From NCBI RefSeq assembly GCF_900101295.1, contig NZ_FOIL01000024.1, positions 1 to 46,655 on the forward strand: a DNA stretch of 46,655 bases, in the 5' to 3' direction. The notes under the pieces are model-generated. The model did no database searches. It saw only the letters and a list, made by a program, of their open reading frames with translations, and was not told the origin of the DNA. The translations under genes and the position numbers were made by a program. The DNA comes from [Clostridium] aminophilum (GTDB lineage: Bacteria; Bacillota; Clostridia; Lachnospirales; Lachnospiraceae). This document shows, one piece after another, positions 14,292-21,753 of this stretch. Every line of letters begins with the position of its first letter. Position 1 is the first letter of the stretch.

Positions 14292-15416
14292 ATGAAGAAA
14301 CAATATGCATCCGCAGCTGCTATTCTGGTCGCTGCCGCCATTGTCGGAGGGATCGCAGGAAACAGCTTTTATACCAAACGTCATTTTAAAGAAGATATCG
14401 TGAAGGGCGACGGGGTAACCGAAGTGCGTATGCTCTCGGATTACAACCCGAGACTCAAGGGAACCATCGCCGATACCGAGATTTACGTGCTCAAGGGTGA
14501 AGAGCCGGGCGGATCGGTTCTGGTACTCGGTTCCACTCACGCGAATGAGCCGGCAGGACACATGGCCGGAATCGTGATCGAGGAGAACGCGAAGGTGAAG
14601 AAGGGTACCGTCTATGTCATCCCGAGTGTCAATCAGTCGGCGCTGACGCACAATGATGCCCTTGACGGCGCACCGCAGTACATGCATTACACTACGAAAA
14701 CCGGTGAGCTGAGAACCTTCCAGTACGGATCCCGTGCAACCAACCCGATTGACCAGTGGCCGGATCCGGATATCTACACACACCGCTCTTCCGGTCAGTC
14801 TCTGTCCGGTTCGGAGACAAGAAACCTGAACCGCTGCTATCCGGGCGTGGAAGACGGAACCATATCCGAGCAGGTCGCGTATGCGGTTAAGAACCTGATC
14901 ACCACGGATGACATCACCATGGAGATCGACCTTCATGAGTCGAGTCCGGAGTACGCGGTAAACAATGCGACGGTCGCGCACGAGAGAGCAATGGGCATCG
15001 CCTCCGAAGGTGTTCTGAACCTTCAGCTTGAGGACATCGCCATGAGCCTTGAGCCGTCTCCGGCAACCCTGCACGGTCTGACCCACCGTGAGCTGGGTGA
15101 TTTCACCAATACGTATGCACTTCTGATGGAGACCGGAAACCCGTCCCAGGGCCGTTTGCGCGGAAAGACCGATGAGGCGCTGGTTCAGACCGGTATCGAT
15201 CCGTGCTATGTGGTCAACTACGGTCTTGGACTTCTCTATGTAGACTACAGCTCCGGAAGCTTCCCGATGGAACTCCGTGTAGGCCGTCACCTGCAGGGAA
15301 TTTCGGAATACATCGCCGCGCTCGGCAACAACGAGCCGGATAAGGCGATTATCGTAGAAGGCATTCCGAGTTATCAGGAAATGCTGGACAACAAGGTCGG
15401 CTTCTACCTGAAGTGA
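14292..15416 (+). CDS. Secreted AstE/AspA-like zinc hydrolase, second copy
   Basis: A 374-residue protein with an N-terminal signal or anchor (residues 7-25, no lipobox cysteine). The catalytic domain has HANE (His83, Glu86), a stretch NLNRCYPG, DLHESS (His215) and LMETGNP (Glu280), the zinc ligands and base of the succinylglutamate desuccinylase/aspartoacylase group. It differs from the lipoprotein at 3010 in anchoring and in a longer mid-region with YGSRATNPIDQWPDP. AGGAGGG precedes the ATG. The cluster context suggests release of glutamate or of an N-acyl or gamma-glutamyl group outside the cell; the substrate is unknown. Confidence 0.75.
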   Translation: MKKQYASAAAILVAAAIVGGIAGNSFYTKRHFKEDIVKGDGVTEVRMLSDYNPRLKGTIADTEIYVLKGEEPGGSVLVLGSTHANEPAGHMAGIVIEENAKVKKGTVYVIPSVNQSALTHNDALDGAPQYMHYTTKTGELRTFQYGSRATNPIDQWPDPDIYTHRSSGQSLSGSETRNLNRCYPGVEDGTISEQVAYAVKNLITTDDITMEIDLHESSPEYAVNNATVAHERAMGIASEGVLNLQLEDIAMSLEPSPATLHGLTHRELGDFTNTYALLMETGNPSQGRLRGKTDEALVQTGIDPCYVVNYGLGLLYVDYSSGSFPMELRVGRHLQGISEYIAALGNNEPDKAIIVEGIPSYQEMLDNKVGFYLK

Positions 15417-15449
15417 TGGTACATTTTCCCGGAAACGGGATATGTAAGG

Positions 15450-15475
15450 CACCGGACCGGCTTTCCGGTCCGGTG
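15450..15475 (+). terminator. Perfect hairpin between hydrolase 2 and GGT 2
   Basis: CACCGGACCGG pairs fully with CCGGTCCGGTG over a CTTT loop. No T-run follows, so it may be a transcript-stabilising or partial-termination structure inside the operon. Confidence 0.45.
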
Positions 15476-15527
15476 TGATACAGCAACCTGTCAACGTTCA
15501 TATGTTACCAAAAGAGGGGAGTAATTT

Positions 15528-17399
15528 ATGAAAAGACAACTTGCACTTGCTGCCGCCATGATGATGGGCGTCAGCTCCATCGCGGCATGCGGAAACGGAT
15601 CCGCAGCAGCAACCACAGCAGCAGCGACGACAGCAGCAGAGTCCGCCGCTGAAGAAACCAAGGCAGAAGAAGTAAAGAAGCCGGAAACATTCCACGGTGA
15701 AGATGTATGGCTTCCTTACGACGAGAAACTGGAGAAGAAGAAGGATGACCGCGACGCCACCGGAACCAAGGGCGCGGTTGCAGCATGCTCCTGGTATGCA
15801 TCCAAGGCCGGTCTTGAAGTTCTTCAGAAGGGCGGAAACGCATTCGACGCGGCAGCAGCGACTGCTTACGCACTCGGTGTGGTAGAGCCGTATTTCTCCG
15901 GTCTCGGCGGCGGCGGTTTCATGACGCTGTACGATGCAAAGACCAAGGAAGTCAAGGTAATCGACTTCCGAGAGACTGCTCCGGCAGCAGCAACTCCGGA
16001 GATGTGGCTCGGTGAAGACGGCAAAGTAAAGAATTACACACCGGACGGCGCAGATCCGACGACAGCGGCAGCTCCGGCAAGCCAGTACGGCGGCCAGTCG
16101 GTTGCGGTACCGGGTGAAGTAGCAGGAATGGAGTTCCTTCTGGAAAAGTACGGTTCCGATAAGGTAACCAGAAATGATATCTTCCAGGGCGCGATCGATC
16201 TTGCGAAAGACGGTTACGTTGTCGGTGCAACCTTCAAGGAAGAGCTGGATGAGAATTACAACCTGATCCATGCGATGCCGGATCTCTCCAAGATCTACCT
16301 GAACGATCTGGAACTTGCATACGAGATCGGCGATCACATCAGCAACCCGGATCTTGCCAAGACACTGGAAGCAATCCGCGACGGCGGAAAAGACGCATTC
16401 TATAAGGGCGAGATTGCGCAGAAGATGGTGGATGCCACCAAGAAGTACGGCGGCGTTATGACCATGGAAGACCTCGCGAATTACACGGTTAAGGAAAGAG
16501 AACCGGTAAAGGGTACCTACAAGGATTACACCATTTATTCCCTTCCGCCGGCATCCTCCGGTGGTACACACCTCTGCGAGATCCTGAACATTCTGGAGAA
16601 TGCGGACATGAAGTCTCTGGAAATCAACTCTCCGGAGTATGTTCACCTGTTCTCTGAGGCGTTCAAGATCGCATTTGCCGACAGAGCAAAGTACATGGCA
16701 GACACCGATTTCGTCGATGTTCCGCTGAAGCAGCTCACCAGCAAGGACTATGCAAAGTCCCGCTGGAGCCAGATCGATCCGGAAAAGAGCGGCGCTTATG
16801 AGGCTGTTCCGTCCGACGAGCTGGAGCACTATGCAACCACTTCCTTCTCCGTAATCGATGAGGAAGGCAACATGGTAGCATGCACAAAGACCGTAAACTA
16901 TGGCTTCGGTTCCAAGATCGTTCCGGAAGGAACCGGATTTGTACTCAACGATGAGATGGATGACTTCTCTCCGGATCCGAAGAGCACAAACTGCGTAGCC
17001 GGCGGAAAGAGACCGCTTTCCTCCATGTCCCCGTCCATCGTTCTGTATCCGGACGGCAAGCCGTTCCTGACCATCGGAACTCCGGGCGCAACCCGTATCT
17101 TCCCGACCATCGCTCAGGTTGTTCAGAGAATGATCGATTATGATATGGACATTCAGGATGCGATCGACTGCGCGAGAATCTATGATAACTCCTCAAAGAA
17201 GGTTTGCTACGAGTCCGACGGCGTGAAGCCGGTGACTGCCGAGACAGTGGCAAAACTGCAGGAGATGGGCCACGAGGTAACCGACAAGGGTGCTTGGCAG
17301 CTCTTCTTCGGCGGTGTTCAGGGTATTGAGATCAAGAAAGACGGAACCCTCCGCGGCGGTGCTGACCCGCGCCGTGACGGTAAGGCTCTCGCTTACTGA
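15528..17399 (+). CDS. ggt: Gamma-glutamyltransferase lipoprotein (GGT 2)
   Basis: A 623-residue paralogue of the GGT at 4089. The lipoprotein signal ends in SIAAC (Cys21), followed by an Ala/Thr/Glu linker to about residue 55. Landmarks: QKGGNAFDAAAATAYALGV, SGLGGGGFM, PPASSGGTH, then ATTSFSVID with predicted nucleophile Thr437, NDEMDDFS and RPLSSMSP. The residue after TT is Ser, where GGT 1 and Escherichia coli GGT have His. It has a Pro/Ala/Thr-rich insertion near residues 165-185 that GGT 1 lacks. GAGGGGAG lies 7 bases before the ATG. It is last in the cluster and ends at a good terminator. Extracellular gamma-glutamyl transfer or hydrolysis is secure; polymer specificity is inferred. Confidence 0.92.
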   Translation: MKRQLALAAAMMMGVSSIAACGNGSAAATTAAATTAAESAAEETKAEEVKKPETFHGEDVWLPYDEKLEKKKDDRDATGTKGAVAACSWYASKAGLEVLQKGGNAFDAAAATAYALGVVEPYFSGLGGGGFMTLYDAKTKEVKVIDFRETAPAAATPEMWLGEDGKVKNYTPDGADPTTAAAPASQYGGQSVAVPGEVAGMEFLLEKYGSDKVTRNDIFQGAIDLAKDGYVVGATFKEELDENYNLIHAMPDLSKIYLNDLELAYEIGDHISNPDLAKTLEAIRDGGKDAFYKGEIAQKMVDATKKYGGVMTMEDLANYTVKEREPVKGTYKDYTIYSLPPASSGGTHLCEILNILENADMKSLEINSPEYVHLFSEAFKIAFADRAKYMADTDFVDVPLKQLTSKDYAKSRWSQIDPEKSGAYEAVPSDELEHYATTSFSVIDEEGNMVACTKTVNYGFGSKIVPEGTGFVLNDEMDDFSPDPKSTNCVAGGKRPLSSMSPSIVLYPDGKPFLTIGTPGATRIFPTIAQVVQRMIDYDMDIQDAIDCARIYDNSSKKVCYESDGVKPVTAETVAKLQEMGHEVTDKGAWQLFFGGVQGIEIKKDGTLRGGADPRRDGKALAY

Positions 17400-17443
17400 T
17401 CCACCCTTTTCCTCCCATAAAAATAAAAAGTACGAATAAGTAG

Positions 17444-17486
17444 GACGGTGCCGTCTTCGGGATAGATTTCCGGAGGCGGCACCGTC
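17444..17486 (+). terminator. Intrinsic terminator after GGT 2
   Basis: A stem of about 17 bp with G-T pairs (GACGGTGCCGTCTTCGG against CCGGAGGCGGCACCGTC), followed by TTTTTCTG. Confidence 0.8.
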
Positions 17487-17572
17487 TTTTTCTGACGAAA
17501 TGATGCCGGGTTGTGATAAAATAACAGAAAAGAGAGGAAGCCGCCGGTGAAGGCGGCGGAATGGAGAATACA

Positions 17573-18895
17573 ATGAATCATACATTTGCTGGAAAACTGG
17601 TCACTCCGGAACAGGCGGTCAAAGCGGTTCAGCCGGGGGACTGGGTTGATTACGGATTCGGCGCCGGATTTCCGGAGCTTCTGGATAAGGCGCTGGCAAA
17701 GCGCAAAGGAGAGCTCTCGGACATCAAGATCCGCGGCGGTCTGATCATTCACCCGTGGATCGAGACGGTAGAGTGCGATCCGGAGCAGGAGACATTTTCT
17801 TATTACAGCTGGCACATCGGCGACTATGAGCGGAAACTTCAGAAGCGGGGGCTGGTACGGTTCTCCCCGATGATCCTCCGTTATCTTCCGCAGATGTACC
17901 GGGAGAAGATGGCGAAGGTTGATGTCGCGTTCGTCCCGGTTTCGAAGCCGGATGAGAACGGCTACTGCGGTCTCGGAATCGGAAGCTACGGATGGAAGAC
18001 CATTATGGAGTGCGCGAGAGTGGTGATCTTTGAGATCAATGAAAAGTATCCGACACTCCAGGGCGTGGACGGCTCCCATCGCGTTCACCTCTCGGAGGCG
18101 GATTACATCGTGGAGGGAGAGCACGAGGATCTTCCGGTCCGCACCTATCGTGAGCCGAGCACCGAGGACATTCAGATTGCGAAGAATGTGGTTGCGGAGA
18201 TTCCGGACGGAGCGACGCTCTCTTTCGGTGTCGGAACGGTGCCGTTCACCGTGGCGAAAATGCTGGCGGAGTCGGATAAGAAGGACCTGGGCTGCCATAC
18301 CGGAACCATCAGTGATGCATTCATGGAAATGTGGAAGGCCGGAAAACTGACCAACGCGAAGAAAGAGATTGATACCGGCCGGTCCACCTGGAATCTGGCG
18401 ATGGGAACAAAGGAATTCTATGACTGGATCGCGGAGAATCCGGAACTCTTCAAACCGGCCGGCCTGGACTATGTGCATATGCCGGAGATTATGGGGAAAA
18501 TCAGCAATTTCATCTCCATCAACGGCGGCGTTCAGCTGGATCTGGTCGGCGGAGAGAACGGTGAGTCCTCCGGAACCAGGCAGCTCTCCGGAATCGGCGG
18601 ACAGATGGATTTCCTGGAAGGAGCCTTCCGGTCCAGAGGCGGAAAAGGATACATCTGCATCAATTCCACACACAAGAAGAAAGACGGTTCCCTTCAGTCC
18701 AATATCGTTCCGTTTATTCCGCAGGGAAGCACGGTTTCCGTTCCGAGAACGATGATCCAGTGCGTAGTGACGGAGTACGGTGTGGCCAATCTGTTCGGCA
18801 AGACGCTCCGGGAGAGAGCTGAGGAGATGATCAGGGTGGCACATCCGGATTTCCGTGATGAGCTGCGGAAATATGCGGACGAGGCGTTTCGGTAA
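17573..18895 (+). CDS. Acetyl-CoA hydrolase/transferase-family CoA-transferase (butyrate/4-hydroxybutyrate type)
   Basis: A 440-residue cytoplasmic enzyme of the family that moves CoA between acetate and butyryl-, propionyl- or 4-hydroxybutyryl-CoA. Seen: TPEQAVKAVQPGDWVDYGFG, LGIGSYG, SFGVGTVPF, CHTGTISDAFMEM and SGIGGQMDFLEGAFRS, with a C-terminal TEYGVANLFGKTLRERA. Length equals that of butyryl-CoA:acetate CoA-transferases. At the spot where several relatives carry the acyl-accepting Glu (A-E-V-D-L), this protein reads GVQLDL, with ENGESSG shortly after. I chose ATG 17573, which has GGAG 6 bases upstream; ATG 17561 is possible. A monocistronic unit between two terminator-like regions. The exact substrate is not decided. 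Confidence 0.75.
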   Translation: MNHTFAGKLVTPEQAVKAVQPGDWVDYGFGAGFPELLDKALAKRKGELSDIKIRGGLIIHPWIETVECDPEQETFSYYSWHIGDYERKLQKRGLVRFSPMILRYLPQMYREKMAKVDVAFVPVSKPDENGYCGLGIGSYGWKTIMECARVVIFEINEKYPTLQGVDGSHRVHLSEADYIVEGEHEDLPVRTYREPSTEDIQIAKNVVAEIPDGATLSFGVGTVPFTVAKMLAESDKKDLGCHTGTISDAFMEMWKAGKLTNAKKEIDTGRSTWNLAMGTKEFYDWIAENPELFKPAGLDYVHMPEIMGKISNFISINGGVQLDLVGGENGESSGTRQLSGIGGQMDFLEGAFRSRGGKGYICINSTHKKKDGSLQSNIVPFIPQGSTVSVPRTMIQCVVTEYGVANLFGKTLRERAEEMIRVAHPDFRDELRKYADEAFR

Positions 18896-18937
18896 TCCGG
18901 GTTTATCAATCACAGACCGGAAATGAGACAATGCGGG

Positions 18938-18943
18938 TATAAT
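18938..18943 (+). promoter_or_regulatory. -10 box before the Cys-rich protein
   Basis: TATAAT 43 bases before ATG 18986. No good -35 box is seen at 16-18 bases. Confidence 0.3.
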
Positions 18944-18985
18944 GTTCGGGTATCGTGTACGGAAGACGAAAGAAAGGCGGTTTGT

Positions 18986-19513
18986 ATGAAATTCGAAAAC
19001 GTAATAAAAACAGCAGTGATTCTGACCGGCGTCGGCGTAGCAGTCAGCGGTATTTTCGATATCAGAAAGGGCCGCGGATGCGGAGACAGCAAGGACTCAT
19101 GCTGCTGCGGCGGACATGGCGAGGGGGTGGACGGTCACGACGGAGACGGCTGCCGTTTCGACGAGGATGACGAGACCATCATTGAGATGGAAAAAGAATG
19201 CAGCTGCGGATCTTCATGCTGCCGGACCGCAAAGGGAATTCTGAAAGTCCTGACCGGCGGCATTGTCATCGGTCTCGGTGTTGCCTCCGCTTTTCTGGAT
19301 TTCGAGGAAAAGATCGGACAGAAGAATCCGGAGCTGGCAGAGCGGATCGCCCGGGCGGAGGAATGGTGCCAGAAGCTGCTGGACGACGGCGCGGCAAAAA
19401 GCAGAGTGCTGGCGGCGCAGGGAAGAGATCTCGCCGTGCAGGGAAAAGACCGTGCATTTGCCGCATGGAAGAAAGCAAGAGAAACAGACTGCGTCGGAGA
19501 GTTTTCCGACTGA
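18986..19513 (+). CDS. Unknown Cys/Asp-rich membrane-associated protein
   Basis: A 175-residue protein with no family I recognise. Residues 8-22 are hydrophobic (AVILTGVGVAVSGIF). Residues 28-75 form a cluster with many Cys, His and acidic residues (GCGDSKDSCCCGGHGEG, DGDGCRFDEDDE, ECSCGSSCC), which looks metal-binding. A second hydrophobic stretch (VLTGGIVIGLGVASAFLDF) is followed by a charged amphipathic helix to the end with repeated LAAQGRDLAVQGKDRAFAA. ATG 18986 has AAGGCGG 5 bases upstream. Possible roles (metal store, redox sensor, envelope scaffold) are guesses. It is followed by a thioesterase gene 124 bases on. Confidence 0.6.
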   Translation: MKFENVIKTAVILTGVGVAVSGIFDIRKGRGCGDSKDSCCCGGHGEGVDGHDGDGCRFDEDDETIIEMEKECSCGSSCCRTAKGILKVLTGGIVIGLGVASAFLDFEEKIGQKNPELAERIARAEEWCQKLLDDGAAKSRVLAAQGRDLAVQGKDRAFAAWKKARETDCVGEFSD

Positions 19514-19637
19514 GTGAAAAACGATCCCCTGACAGGGTACGAACACCGGAACGTTATGGTGCTGCGAAAGCGGGGAACGCCCGGTGCAAGGCCAGCAGGA
19601 GAGGTTTGATTACAAAAGTTATTAAGGAATTTACAAG

Positions 19638-20105
19638 ATGGAAGAAATGACACAGCTTACCGACGAACAGCTCGGAAAGATACGGGAAAACCGTAACAAA
19701 GATAACACGTTTGCCTATGAGATGGGATTTCAGGGCGTCCGGCTTTCTGCCGGCCATTGCCGCGGCGAACTGACCGTGACGGAACATCTGATGAATCCCA
19801 TCGGCTCCGTCCACGGCGGCTGCCTCTTTACCATGGCGGATTCGACCGCCGGCATGGCGGCCAGCAGTTACGGCTATAAAGTGACGACGATGGATGCGGA
19901 TTTTCACTATCTCCGTGCCGGCATCGGCGTGAAGAAACTGATCTCCGAGGCAAAAGTTCTGAAGAGAGGAAAGCGTGCGATCGTGGTCTCGGTCGATGTC
20001 ATGGATGAGACGGAGCGGGTGCTCTGTACGGGAACATTTACCTTTATGTCCCTCGGTGAGCCCTATGACGCCGTGAAGGATGTGCTGAAAAGCATGAAGA
20101 AGTAA
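19638..20105 (+). CDS. PaaI-type hotdog thioesterase
   Basis: A 155-residue cytoplasmic protein with the hotdog-fold acyl-CoA thioesterase signature NPIGSVHGGCLFTMADSTAG, in which HGG and the downstream Asp are the usual active-site features. The rest (SEAKVLKRGKRAIVVSVDV, ending in a strand FTFMSL) fits the PaaI/YbgC-related 1,4-dihydroxybenzoyl or phenylacetyl-CoA thioesterase group. Length is normal. AAGGA lies upstream of the ATG. The substrate cannot be read from the sequence. Confidence 0.8.
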   Translation: MEEMTQLTDEQLGKIRENRNKDNTFAYEMGFQGVRLSAGHCRGELTVTEHLMNPIGSVHGGCLFTMADSTAGMAASSYGYKVTTMDADFHYLRAGIGVKKLISEAKVLKRGKRAIVVSVDVMDETERVLCTGTFTFMSLGEPYDAVKDVLKSMKK

Positions 20106-20132
20106 TCCTGAATTACATACAGCATTCAGAAG

Positions 20133-20165
20133 AGGAACCGCGCGGAAGATTCTGCGCGGTTTCCT
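20133..20165 (+). terminator. Terminator after the thioesterase
   Basis: AGGAACCGCGC pairs with GCGCGGTTTCCT (one bulged base), followed by GTTTC. The downstream arm abuts repeat copy C. Confidence 0.65.
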
Positions 20166-20166
20166 G

Positions 20167-20231
20167 TTTCATAGGAAATTTCTCCGAAATTCCCAGACCG
20201 CAGAACGTTCCGTGAGAATGAACACGCCGCC
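20167..20231. repeat. Dispersed intergenic repeat, copy C
   Basis: TTTCATAGGAAATTTCTCCG is identical to copy A at 216-235, and the next AAATTCCC also matches. Downstream it is diverged but keeps CAGAACGTTCCGTGAGAATG and ACACGCCGC at the same spacing. The 3' hairpin arm is broken. Confidence 0.6.
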
Positions 20232-20276
20232 GTAGAAAAATAGTGGGCGGAGGCCGGTGTTTTCGCACATAGTGAT

Positions 20277-20305
20277 TTGCTTTAAAGCGAAGAATCTAAT
20301 ATAAT
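20277..20305 (+). promoter_or_regulatory. Sigma-A promoter of the NSS transporter/mutY unit
   Basis: TTGCTT at 20277-20282, a 17-base spacer, TATAAT at 20300-20305, 32 bases before the ATG. Confidence 0.7.
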
Positions 20306-20337
20306 ATCCGTGAATATGACATATGACGGAGGATTAC

Positions 20338-21744
20338 ATGACATCAGTCGAACATAACAACAGCACGGCATCCGGTGAATCCAGAGATTCCTGGAAGTCC
20401 AAATACGGCTTCATCATCGCCTGCATCGGATCGGCGGTCGGTATGGGAAATATCTGGCTTTTTCCCAGCAGAGTGGCAAACTACGGGGGCGCATTTCTGG
20501 CGGCGTACCTCCTTTTTGATGTACTGATCGGATTCAGCGGCGTGGTCGGCGAGATGGCGTTCGGGCGAAAAGCGAGATCCGGTCCGCTGGGGGCATTTTC
20601 CAAGGCAGGGGCGTCCATCGGTTATGGAAAAGTCGGCAGAATGCTGGGCGTTATCCCGATGATCGGCGCCTTTATGATGGCAATCGGCTATTCGGTTGTG
20701 GTCAGCTGGATCTTCAAATACACCTTTTACGCGGTGACCGGCCGGGTGCTTCATCTGGGCGACGCGGCGATGGAGATCGCGGAGGAAAACGGCGATTCGG
20801 CGGTGGCCGCGGGAATTTCCGGCTTTGCGTCGGAATTCGGACATACGGCCTCGGCGTTTGGCAACAGTTACTGGCTGGTGATTGCCATCGCGGTGACGCT
20901 GGTCATTATGGTGCTCGGCATTGCCAGCGGTGTCGAGAAGGCGAATAAGCTGATGATTCCGGTATTCTATGCATTGTTTATCTCGCTGGTCTTCTATGTG
21001 GCCGCACAGCCGGGATCAGCGGCGGGGTACCGCCATATGTTTACGATTGATCCGGAGAAGATCCGGGACCCGATGATGTGGGTATATGCGCTCGGACAGT
21101 CCTTCTTCTCCCTGTCGCTTGCGGGGAACGGAACCATCATCTATGGTTCTTATCTCTCGGACGATGTGGATGTGGTGGCGAGCGCATGGAAAGTTGCCCT
21201 GTTTGACACCCTTGCGGCAATGCTGGCGGCGCTGGTGATCGTGCCGGCCATGGCAGCAGCCGGAGAGACGGCATTTTCCGGCGGTCCGGGCCTGATGTTC
21301 ATCTATCTCCCGCATCTGTTTGCGGCGATGCCGGGCGGCCCGATCGTGGTGATTGTCTTCTTTGTGGCGGTTCTTCTGGCGGGAATGTCCTCTCTGGTGA
21401 ATCTGTTTGAAGTGCCGATCGCCGCGGTACAGGATCATCTGGGAAGAAGCCGTGTGCTGTCGGTGGCGCTGGTCGGCGTGATCGGTGCGATCATCTCCAT
21501 CTGTATTCAGGGAATTGTCTCCGACTGGATGGACTTTGTATCCATTTATATCTGCCCGCTGGGCGCTGGTCTTGCCGGCGTGATGTTCGCGTGGGTATGG
21601 GGAAAGGATGCGGTTGTCGACGCGGTATCCCTCGGACGGGAACGCCGTGTGGGAAGCTGGTTCTACCCGCTCTATAAGTATCTGTTCTGTATTCTGTCGC
21701 TGGCGGTCTTTCTTCTGGGTGCGGTCAACGGCGGAATCGGATGA
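20338..21744 (+). CDS. Sodium-dependent transporter of the NSS (SNF/SLC6) family
   Basis: A 468-residue polytopic protein with the hallmark first segment SKYGFIIACIGSAVGMGNIW and LFPSRVANYGGAFLAAYLLF, which carry the Na+ and substrate contacts in LeuT-type carriers. Further on are LAGNGTIIYGSYLSDD and LLAGMSSLVNLFEV in the segment 6 and 8 regions. About twelve segments are predicted. Bacterial members import amino acids with Na+; the substrate here is unknown. ATG 20338 is chosen because GGAGG lies 5 bases before it; an in-frame ATG at 20323 lacks a binding site. mutY starts 9 bases after the stop, so both are co-transcribed. Confidence 0.88.
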   Translation: MTSVEHNNSTASGESRDSWKSKYGFIIACIGSAVGMGNIWLFPSRVANYGGAFLAAYLLFDVLIGFSGVVGEMAFGRKARSGPLGAFSKAGASIGYGKVGRMLGVIPMIGAFMMAIGYSVVVSWIFKYTFYAVTGRVLHLGDAAMEIAEENGDSAVAAGISGFASEFGHTASAFGNSYWLVIAIAVTLVIMVLGIASGVEKANKLMIPVFYALFISLVFYVAAQPGSAAGYRHMFTIDPEKIRDPMMWVYALGQSFFSLSLAGNGTIIYGSYLSDDVDVVASAWKVALFDTLAAMLAALVIVPAMAAAGETAFSGGPGLMFIYLPHLFAAMPGGPIVVIVFFVAVLLAGMSSLVNLFEVPIAAVQDHLGRSRVLSVALVGVIGAIISICIQGIVSDWMDFVSIYICPLGAGLAGVMFAWVWGKDAVVDAVSLGRERRVGSWFYPLYKYLFCILSLAVFLLGAVNGGIG

Positions 21745-21753
21745 GGAAATTCT

